From: TMED161 sp964532515
GTDB lineage: Bacteria > Fidelibacterota > Marinisomatia > SCGC-AAA003-L08 > D37C17
Direction: 5' to 3'
NCBI GenBank assembly: GCA_964532515.1
Contig: CAZHKH010000014.1
Span: 1 to 22,840, forward strand
DNA: 22,840 bases
This document shows, piece by piece, positions 17,063 through 22,840 of this stretch; the first letter of the stretch is position 1, and each line of letters begins with the position of its first letter. The notes under the pieces are model-generated. The model had not been told where the DNA came from. It saw only the letters and a list, made by a program, of their open reading frames with translations, and did not search any database. The translations under genes and the position numbers were made by a program.

Positions 17063-18077
17063 AGTTAGTATAATAATTCCTCATCATGGAGGCTTAGATA
17101 TTTTAGATGAATGTCTAAGTTCATTACAGAAATCAATATTTCAAGATTATGAAATTATTCTTGTTGATAATAATTCTCAAGATGAGAGTGTGGGCAAAAT
17201 AAAGAATAAATATCCAAAAATAAAGGTAATCTCATTAACAGAGAATTTGGGGTATGCTGGTGGATGTAATCAAGGTGCAATGAACTCAAATGGTGAGCTT
17301 CTTTTATTTCTAAATAATGATACGATTCATGATTCTAATTGGATTCAACCATTAGTTGGCCTAATGGATAGTGATGATACTATTGGATCAATTCAACCTA
17401 AGGTTCTTAATATAAAAAAAAGAAAATTATTTGATTATGCAGGTGGAACAGGAGGATTTATTGATATTTTTTGCTTTCCATTTGTAAAAGGGAGAATATT
17501 TAATCACATAGAAACTGATAAAGGTCAATATGATAGCCAAGGAGAAATATTTTGGCCTTCTGGGTGCGCATTTATCACTAGAAAAGATTTATTTCTAAAA
17601 ATCCTATTTGATACAAAGCTATTTGCATATATGGAAGAGATAGACTATGCTTGGAAGACTATTTTACTAGGCTATAAAAATTTAATAGCTCCACAATCAA
17701 TAGTATATCATGATGGGGGAACATTTTTATCTGGGAACTTCTTAAAATCATATCTTAATCATAGAAATAGCATGATATTATTCATAACAAATCACAATCC
17801 TATCTTTATGCTATTGCTAATCATACCTAAAATGTTACTAGAGCTGGCTTCACTCCTGAAATATTTATTAACATTTAATTTAAAGGGGTTTATTGCTCAA
17901 TTTTGTTCATACTTGTGGATTCTATCACATCCTATTTATTTAATAAAAAGAATATACAGCATCAATCAAATAAAAAAATATCCATTATACTCAATACTAA
18001 ATAAAATGTATAAATCGAGTATAGCATTTCAATATTTCATTTTAGGGAAAAAGAGCTACTCAGAACTAACTGACTAA
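17043..18077 (+). CDS. GT2-family glycosyltransferase
   Basis: The 344-residue protein is a GT-A fold inverting glycosyltransferase of the rhamnosyltransferase-like GT2 group. SIIIPHHGG (9-17) opens the nucleotide-binding fold and VDNNSQDES (41-49) follows. LTENLGYAGGCNQG (65-78) is characteristic. The DxD-equivalent is FLNNDT (89-94), and WPSGCAFITR and YMEEIDYAWK (196-205) supply the acceptor-side and likely catalytic acidic residues. A hydrophobic region (about 253-300) probably sits in or on the inner membrane. The sugar donor is not predictable. The start is GTG at 17043, 20 bases inside the DUF2723 gene, implying coupled translation and a linked role. Its stop runs into the convergent EamA gene, overlapping it by 12 bases. 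Confidence 0.93.
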   Translation: MNPNQVKVSIIIPHHGGLDILDECLSSLQKSIFQDYEIILVDNNSQDESVGKIKNKYPKIKVISLTENLGYAGGCNQGAMNSNGELLLFLNNDTIHDSNWIQPLVGLMDSDDTIGSIQPKVLNIKKRKLFDYAGGTGGFIDIFCFPFVKGRIFNHIETDKGQYDSQGEIFWPSGCAFITRKDLFLKILFDTKLFAYMEEIDYAWKTILLGYKNLIAPQSIVYHDGGTFLSGNFLKSYLNHRNSMILFITNHNPIFMLLLIIPKMLLELASLLKYLLTFNLKGFIAQFCSYLWILSHPIYLIKRIYSINQIKKYPLYSILNKMYKSSIAFQYFILGKKSYSELTD

Positions 18078-18926
18078 TTTATTGCTTCTTGATAGTTCAC
18101 AAAAAATAATTGCAAATACAACAATAAGAGCGCCTAGGTAAGAAAGCAACCCTAAGACTTCATATCCAAAATATACTGAGAATAGGGCGGCAAAAACTGG
18201 TTCCATCGCAATAATAACTGCTGTTTCACTTGCTGATAATATCTTTTGAGCCCATATCATCACTAGCAATGCAAATGTGGTACCTAATATCCCAGTTATT
18301 AAAACTGCAATAATAGCTTCATTTGAAAAAATAACTTTAGAAATATCTTCAACTATTAAACTAGCTATAAAAGATAATAATGCGGCAACAGATGATTGAA
18401 TTACAAAAAAATTTATAACTTTTTCCTTATTAAATCTATCCTGCATTATAATATGGATAGCAAATGATAACGCGCACCCAAAAGTCAATTTGTCTCCAAT
18501 ATTAAATCCATTGGGGGAAATCATCTGGATACCAATAAATGCCAGTAATACAGATATCCAAATCCTCAATGATATTTTTTCAAATCTAAAAATATAAAGT
18601 ATGACTGGTACCATTAATACACTAATACTTGTAATGAATGCAGAATTTGTTGGACTCGTAGCCTCTAATCCATAATTTTGAAATCCATATCCTATGAAAA
18701 GTATTATTCCACATAAAATTGGGCCTAGGGCATTTTCTTTAATTGATTTAAAATCAACAAAAAATACAATACAAATAGCAGCAAGAAAAAATCTAACTGC
18801 AGCAAAAACAAAGGGTGGGAATGTATCTAAATGAATTGCATCTTTTACAACAATAAAAGTTGCTCCCCATATTAAAGCTGTTATTAACAATCCAAATTGT
18901 GCTATTATTTTTTTATTTTGAAGCAT
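18066..18926 (-). CDS. EamA/DMT-superfamily membrane transporter
   Basis: The 286-residue protein has about ten membrane segments in two EamA repeats (about 8-138 and 147-279). ALIWGATFIVVKDA near the N-terminus, RFFLAAICIVFF, and EPVFAALFSVYFGYE in the last repeat are typical of the family. The substrate is unknown. The ATG overlaps the end of ubiE/menG by 14 bases, so the two genes are almost certainly cotranscribed. A link to quinone or aromatic metabolism would be speculation. Its last 12 bases overlap the end of the convergent GT2 gene. It is a different subgroup from the EamA protein at 5891-6763: the two share the fold but few motif residues. Confidence 0.9.
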   Translation of the reverse strand: MLQNKKIIAQFGLLITALIWGATFIVVKDAIHLDTFPPFVFAAVRFFLAAICIVFFVDFKSIKENALGPILCGIILFIGYGFQNYGLEATSPTNSAFITSISVLMVPVILYIFRFEKISLRIWISVLLAFIGIQMISPNGFNIGDKLTFGCALSFAIHIIMQDRFNKEKVINFFVIQSSVAALLSFIASLIVEDISKVIFSNEAIIAVLITGILGTTFALLVMIWAQKILSASETAVIIAMEPVFAALFSVYFGYEVLGLLSYLGALIVVFAIIFCELSRSNKLVS

Positions 18927-19623
18927 TTATAATCGTAGTAATTCCAAATGACATATTTTTAGATGATATATTAGTAAATCCCACTTCATTTAATACTGTT
19001 TTCAATTCATCTGCAGATAAAAAGTTTTCAACGGATTCAGGCAAATATCTATATGCTTTTGAATTTGAAAATAATGAAGCAACTCTTGGAAGGATTTTAT
19101 TAAAATAAAATTTAAATATTTTCCCTATTAATGTAGATCGAGGATGTAAAAATTCTAAAATCCCAAGCTTTCCTTCTGGTTTTAAAACTCTGTGAAATTC
19201 AGATAAACCTTTTTTGCAGTCTCCTAAATTTCTTAATCCATAGGAGATTACTAGCTTATCAAACGTGTTATCATCAAATGGCAGGTTTTCCGCATCACCC
19301 TCAATAAAAGAGATATCATTAATATTATATTTTTTTGATTTTTCTTTAGCTACTTCAAGCATCTTGGCAGATAAATCTAATCCTATAACCTTACTTTTAT
19401 ATTTCTTTCGAATTGAAAAAGCAATATCACCAGTGCCAGTGGCTACATCAAGAACTTTATCATTACTTATAAACTTAAGTGATTTAATAAATTTATTTCT
19501 CCATATAATATCAATTCCACCACTTAAAAAATGATTTAAAAAATCATATGATTTAGATATATCATTAAAGATATATTTTACAAATTCTTTTTTATCTTTT
19601 CCTTTGTGAGTGAATTCATTCAT
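18913..19623 (-). CDS. ubiE: Demethylmenaquinone methyltransferase (UbiE/MenG)
   Basis: This 236-residue SAM-dependent methyltransferase catalyses the last menaquinone step, C-methylation of demethylmenaquinone. The family start is YDFLNHFLSGGIDIIWR (26-42). SAM motif I is VLDVATGTGDIAF (57-69), followed by GLDLS (81-85) and GDAENLPF (109-116). YGLRNL (128-133) is a UbiE signature, as is AYRYLPESVENF (190-201), so a generic methyltransferase is unlikely. Many homologues also methylate ubiquinone precursors, but menF and menD next door point to menaquinone. It is transcribed away from menF across a 71-base gap. Confidence 0.95.
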   Translation of the reverse strand: MNEFTHKGKDKKEFVKYIFNDISKSYDFLNHFLSGGIDIIWRNKFIKSLKFISNDKVLDVATGTGDIAFSIRKKYKSKVIGLDLSAKMLEVAKEKSKKYNINDISFIEGDAENLPFDDNTFDKLVISYGLRNLGDCKKGLSEFHRVLKPEGKLGILEFLHPRSTLIGKIFKFYFNKILPRVASLFSNSKAYRYLPESVENFLSADELKTVLNEVGFTNISSKNMSFGITTIINASK

Positions 19624-19694
19624 GTTTATTAATATTTACTTTGTATAAGTATATATGAATTTATAAGATTGATTTATAAATATATAGTGAAATA
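19624..19694. promoter_or_regulatory. Divergent promoter region between ubiE/menG and menFD
   Basis: These 71 bases of very AT-rich sequence must hold promoters for both menaquinone transcription units. For menF a possible sigma-70-like pair is TTGTAT (19641-19646) and TAAGAT (19664-19669) with 17 bases between. ATTTATAA occurs twice as a direct repeat (about 19659-19666 and 19672-19679), which might be an operator or just low-complexity sequence. No Shine-Dalgarno site is evident on either side. Confidence 0.4.
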
Positions 19695-21059
19695 ATGATC
19701 ATAGATAAAAATAAATTTATAAAATCTTACAATAGAATTATTGGGTCTAAAAAATCTGAATCATCAGATATTATTTTTTCGTATACCTCTGAATTTGAAA
19801 GTGAGCACTTTGAAAGATTATTAGATATTGATAATAATCTATTTACTAATCTTACAATGTGGATTAGAAAGTCTAAAAAAAATAAATATTTATCATTGGG
19901 GGCTATCCAGGAGTATCTACTAAAAAATGAAAATAAAAGCCAATTAAATTCTAGGATAGAATCATTAGCTAAAAATGCTATCTCAATGAATTATACAAAT
20001 CAAAAAAATATCCCAATGTTTATAGGTGGACAAAATTTTAATATAAAAAATAATAATACTGCTCTTTGGAAGGATGTTCCGATTGTTAAATTTTGGATCC
20101 CCAAAGTACTACTAATGATTGATGAGGAAGCAATAACAATAACACATTTCTTTAAAATTAAAACTAATGTGGAAAAAATAATTGATAGTATTGAATACAA
20201 TCATAATTATTTGATAGAGAAAATTAAATTAGATCCAAAAAAAGAAGATAAAAGAATAGCCCTTAAATCAAAAAAAATACTTACTGATAAAAATATATTT
20301 AAGGATAAAATAGAAACCATAAAATCTTATATTAATGACTCTAAAGTTTCTAAAGTTGTTATATCAAATATCCTTTCATATGAAATAAATAAAATTCCTT
20401 CATATGCTAATTTGTTATTGAAAATGAGCATTGATTATCCTGATTGTGCTATTTTTTATTATAGTTTTAATAATAAAAGAACTTTCTTAGGTGCATCGCC
20501 AGAAAAAATATTATCAAAAGAGTATGATACCATTACTATCGATGCATTAGCAGGATCTGCCTCAATGGAAGATCAAGATTTTTTATTAAATAATAAAAAA
20601 ATAAATGATGAACATAGCTTTGTCACTGATGGTATTGTAGAATCTTTACAATCTATGGATTTTGATTGTAAACTTAGTAAGAGATCAATTCTAAAATTAA
20701 AAAATATTGCTCATCTAAAAACTATTATTACATCAAAAATAGATTCTAATAAAAATCCTCTAAATATATTAGATGCTATTATCCCAACGCCTGCTCTATC
20801 TGGTTATCCAAAAGAATCTTCGATGGAAGTAATAAATAATATTGAAGAATATGAAAGGGGATGGTATGCTGGCCCGATAGGATGGATAAATTCAAATATG
20901 GACTGTAAATTCTTTGCAGGATTAAGATCTGCATATATACGAAATAATAAAATTTATTTTTACGCAGGTGCTGGAATTGTTATAAATTCTAATTCAGATG
21001 AAGAGTGGGATGAAATTATAAATAAAATTAATTCAATAGCTAATATTATAGATGGATAA
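19695..21059 (+). CDS. menF: Isochorismate synthase (MenF-type chorismate-utilising enzyme)
   Basis: The 454-residue enzyme converts chorismate to isochorismate, the entry step of classical menaquinone synthesis. The C-terminal chorismate-binding domain (about 200-450) carries Lys220 in KVSKVVIS (general base) and Glu270 in LGASPEKIL (general acid), 50 residues apart as are K190 and E240 in E. coli MenF. Other motifs are DALAGSA (283-289), EHSFVTDGI (306-314), TPALSGYP (365-372), ERGWYAGPIGW (387-397) and YAGAGIVINS (423-432). The N-terminal 190 residues are poorly conserved, as usual. Isochorismate synthase is preferred over salicylate or anthranilate synthase because menD follows directly. 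The stop overlaps the menD start by eight bases. Confidence 0.93.
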   Translation: MIIDKNKFIKSYNRIIGSKKSESSDIIFSYTSEFESEHFERLLDIDNNLFTNLTMWIRKSKKNKYLSLGAIQEYLLKNENKSQLNSRIESLAKNAISMNYTNQKNIPMFIGGQNFNIKNNNTALWKDVPIVKFWIPKVLLMIDEEAITITHFFKIKTNVEKIIDSIEYNHNYLIEKIKLDPKKEDKRIALKSKKILTDKNIFKDKIETIKSYINDSKVSKVVISNILSYEINKIPSYANLLLKMSIDYPDCAIFYYSFNNKRTFLGASPEKILSKEYDTITIDALAGSASMEDQDFLLNNKKINDEHSFVTDGIVESLQSMDFDCKLSKRSILKLKNIAHLKTIITSKIDSNKNPLNILDAIIPTPALSGYPKESSMEVINNIEEYERGWYAGPIGWINSNMDCKFFAGLRSAYIRNNKIYFYAGAGIVINSNSDEEWDEIINKINSIANIIDG

Positions 21060-22716
21060 ATCAAATTTAAATTTAAGGTGGTCATACCAAATTTCAGATA
21101 TTTTATCTTTATTGGGAATTAAATACGTTTGTATATGTCCAGGTGCAAGGAACTCTGCTTTAACGATCGCATTTACAAGTAATTCAAATTTTATAACAAG
21201 TTCCCATATTGATGAAAGATCTGCTGGATATTTTGCATTAGGGATATCTAAGGAGAATAGTATACCTACAGTAGTCATCACTACTTCAGGTACAGCTGTT
21301 GCAAATTTGTTTCCTTCAATAATAGAATCTAATCTAAGTAAAACACCATTAATTATAATAACAGCAGATCGGCCTGACCATCTAATAAATAAAGGTGAGA
21401 ATCAAACTATTAATCAAAAAAATATCTATGGAGAACATGTGCGCTATTTTAATGGTTTGAGTCTACCCTCTGAAGATTTTTCTGTACTACAGAAAGATAT
21501 AGAATTATCATACCAGCACTCAATAGGAACTAATAATATGCCTCCTGGCCCAGTTCATATTAATATTCCTTTTGATGAGCCTCTTGTATCTAAATTAATT
21601 CCCAACAATTATAGTAACTCTTTTATCCCCTCAGAAAATTCTAATTATAAAAGTGAAATTACTCTAGAAAAAATAAATTTTAATAATAGCCTGATTATTT
21701 GTGGAGAAATTCCTGCTAATGAATCATTAGATTCTATATTGGAGCTATCAGAGCATATTAATGCTCCAATTTTTGCTGATCCTACATCAAATCTGAGATA
21801 CTATAAAAAACATGATAATATTATTTCAAACTATAATTTTATCTTAGATAAAATTAAGATTAACCCTGAAACTATAATTCGATTTGGAAGAAAACCGACA
21901 TCTAAACTTTTAACAAATCTTATAAAAAATCATGATAATGTGATTTTAATTGATAAATATCCAACCTTCAATGATGATTCTAATAATTATATTAAATCAA
22001 AGTATAATGATTTTTTGATTTTTGCCAAATCATCATACTCACATAGATCTAATAATACCTTATGTAGTAAGCTAACTGAATATCAGAATAAAATTGAATT
22101 ACTCATTAAAGATCTAAATCCAAATCAATATAATTGCGAGGCAATTTTAATATATAGACTTTTAAATAAACTAAAATCAAACACTAATATATTTATTGGG
22201 AATTCAATGGTTATTAGAGAGGCTGATGATTTAACAATTAATATTGAAAAAAATCTTAATATTTATTGCAATAGAGGTGCAAGCGGAATTGATGGGCTGA
22301 TATCAACGGCTCTTGGAATATCCTATTCATCAGTTAATAGATCATCGGGAAATATAGCTATTCTTGGAGATTTGAGCTTTTTTCATGATATGAATGGATT
22401 ACTTTTAACAAAAAAATATAAGCTTAATACAAAGTTTATTATTCTTAATAATAATGGAGGAGGTATTTTCTCTAATTTAGATATTAAAAAATTAAATTAT
22501 CCTAAATTTAAAGAATACTGGACAACCCCATTGAATTTAGAACTAGAAAAAATTGCGAATCTTTATGAAATCGAATATAGGGATGCTAAAAATTCTGATG
22601 AAGTATTATCAGCAATAGATAGTAAGAAGGCTATGATTATTGATTATAAAATTGATATTGAAGAATCTAAAAAAATAAAAACAGATATAAAAAATCTTAT
22701 AGATAAACTAAATTAA
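21052..22716 (+). CDS. menD: SEPHCHC synthase MenD
   Basis: The 554-residue thiamine-diphosphate enzyme joins 2-oxoglutarate-derived succinic semialdehyde to isochorismate, giving SEPHCHC in menaquinone synthesis. CPGARNSALTIAF (29-41) includes Arg33, and HIDERSAGYFALG (52-64) includes Glu55, the cofactor-activating glutamate; both fall at the E. coli numbering. TTSGTAVANLFPSIIES (77-93) and TADRP (104-108) are typical. The ThDP/Mg motif starts at GDLSFFHDMNGL (439-450) and ends at NNNGGGIF. Length equals the usual 550-560. The ATG overlaps the menF stop (ATGGATAA), so the two are translationally coupled. Its stop overlaps that of the convergent symporter gene. No menH, menC, menB or menE follows. 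Confidence 0.97.
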   Translation: MDKSNLNLRWSYQISDILSLLGIKYVCICPGARNSALTIAFTSNSNFITSSHIDERSAGYFALGISKENSIPTVVITTSGTAVANLFPSIIESNLSKTPLIIITADRPDHLINKGENQTINQKNIYGEHVRYFNGLSLPSEDFSVLQKDIELSYQHSIGTNNMPPGPVHINIPFDEPLVSKLIPNNYSNSFIPSENSNYKSEITLEKINFNNSLIICGEIPANESLDSILELSEHINAPIFADPTSNLRYYKKHDNIISNYNFILDKIKINPETIIRFGRKPTSKLLTNLIKNHDNVILIDKYPTFNDDSNNYIKSKYNDFLIFAKSSYSHRSNNTLCSKLTEYQNKIELLIKDLNPNQYNCEAILIYRLLNKLKSNTNIFIGNSMVIREADDLTINIEKNLNIYCNRGASGIDGLISTALGISYSSVNRSSGNIAILGDLSFFHDMNGLLLTKKYKLNTKFIILNNNGGGIFSNLDIKKLNYPKFKEYWTTPLNLELEKIANLYEIEYRDAKNSDEVLSAIDSKKAMIIDYKIDIEESKKIKTDIKNLIDKLN

Positions 22717-22840
22717 TAATCTCCATATAATTTTTCTCCTTCTGATTTACCTATAATTGCTGCTCCTATTGAGTCACTTGTGACATTTACCATTGTACGA
22801 AGCATATCAAGAGGTCTATCTACTGCAAGCATAGCTCCAA
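22713..22840 (-). CDS. Dicarboxylate/amino-acid:cation symporter, C-terminal end (5' end outside window)
   Basis: The minus strand is open from the window edge to a TAA at 22713-22715, giving the last 41 residues of a protein. The sequence contains VDRPLDMLRTMVNVTSDSIG followed by AAIIGKSEGE, which matches the conserved end of the GltP/GltT/DctA family (SDF family). There the Asp, the Arg of the MxRTxxNVTxD motif and the Asn and Asp of that motif bind substrate and sodium. These symporters bring in glutamate, aspartate or C4-dicarboxylates with Na+ or H+; the substrate cannot be fixed from this fragment. The stop overlaps the menD stop from the other strand. Confidence 0.88.
   Translation of the reverse strand, partial: GAMLAVDRPLDMLRTMVNVTSDSIGAAIIGKSEGEKLYGDY

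Noticed and set aside
20541..20561. Apparent loss of a catalytic Glu in MenF because Asp stands before ALAGS
   Set aside because: The general acid is the Glu in the SPE motif (Glu270), exactly 50 residues after Lys220, so the active site is complete.
1..22840. CRISPR array, toxin-antitoxin, phage, insertion sequence or tRNA gene
   Set aside because: No spaced repeats, transposase or integrase motifs, or tRNA cloverleaf were seen; nearly every base is in a recognised coding region.

Overview
The window is an AT-rich (roughly 30 % G+C by eye), very densely packed bacterial chromosome segment. It holds 13 complete protein genes and two genes cut by the window edges. No gap between genes exceeds about 75 bases, and I see no RNA gene, CRISPR array, insertion sequence or integrase. 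Several traits suggest a marine member of the FCB superphylum, perhaps Marinimicrobia (SAR406) or a relative. These are low G+C, scarce Shine-Dalgarno sequences, secreted proteins ending in tandem dockerin-type repeats, a DUF2723 membrane protein and a classical menaquinone pathway. The assignment is an inference from gene content, not a phylogenetic result.

Layout from left to right. (1) Bases 1-1289, plus strand: the C-terminal catalytic part of a tricorn-type S41 protease. (2) 1292-8881, minus strand, a probable operon read from right to left: a small lipoprotein, a secreted fibronectin-III/dockerin protein, an EamA-type membrane transporter, an S45 penicillin/acyl-homoserine-lactone acylase-type Ntn hydrolase, and a secreted subtilisin-like protease with a C-terminal dockerin pair. 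(3) 8945-18077, plus strand, a second tight operon: valS, recG, a DUF1844 protein, a DUF2723/GT117-type membrane protein and a GT2 glycosyltransferase, joined by short gaps or overlaps. (4) 18066-19623, minus strand: ubiE/menG followed by a second EamA transporter, overlapping by 14 bases. (5) 19695-22716, plus strand: menF and menD, overlapping by 8 bases. (6) 22713-22840, minus strand: the C-terminal end of a dicarboxylate/amino-acid:cation symporter.

The genes form three functional groups. The minus-strand block plus the tricorn fragment looks like protein and peptide breakdown, largely outside the cytoplasm. The valS-recG block starts with housekeeping genes and ends in two proteins likely to act in membrane-linked glycosylation. 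The right end holds three menaquinone steps: chorismate to isochorismate (MenF), SEPHCHC formation (MenD) and the final methylation (UbiE/MenG). The other men genes are not here.

Most of the window is ordinary chromosomal content. The points most worth a second look are the dockerin-tagged secreted operon, the DUF2723 plus GT2 pair with a calcium-loop-like insertion, and convergent gene pairs whose coding regions overlap and leave no room for terminators.
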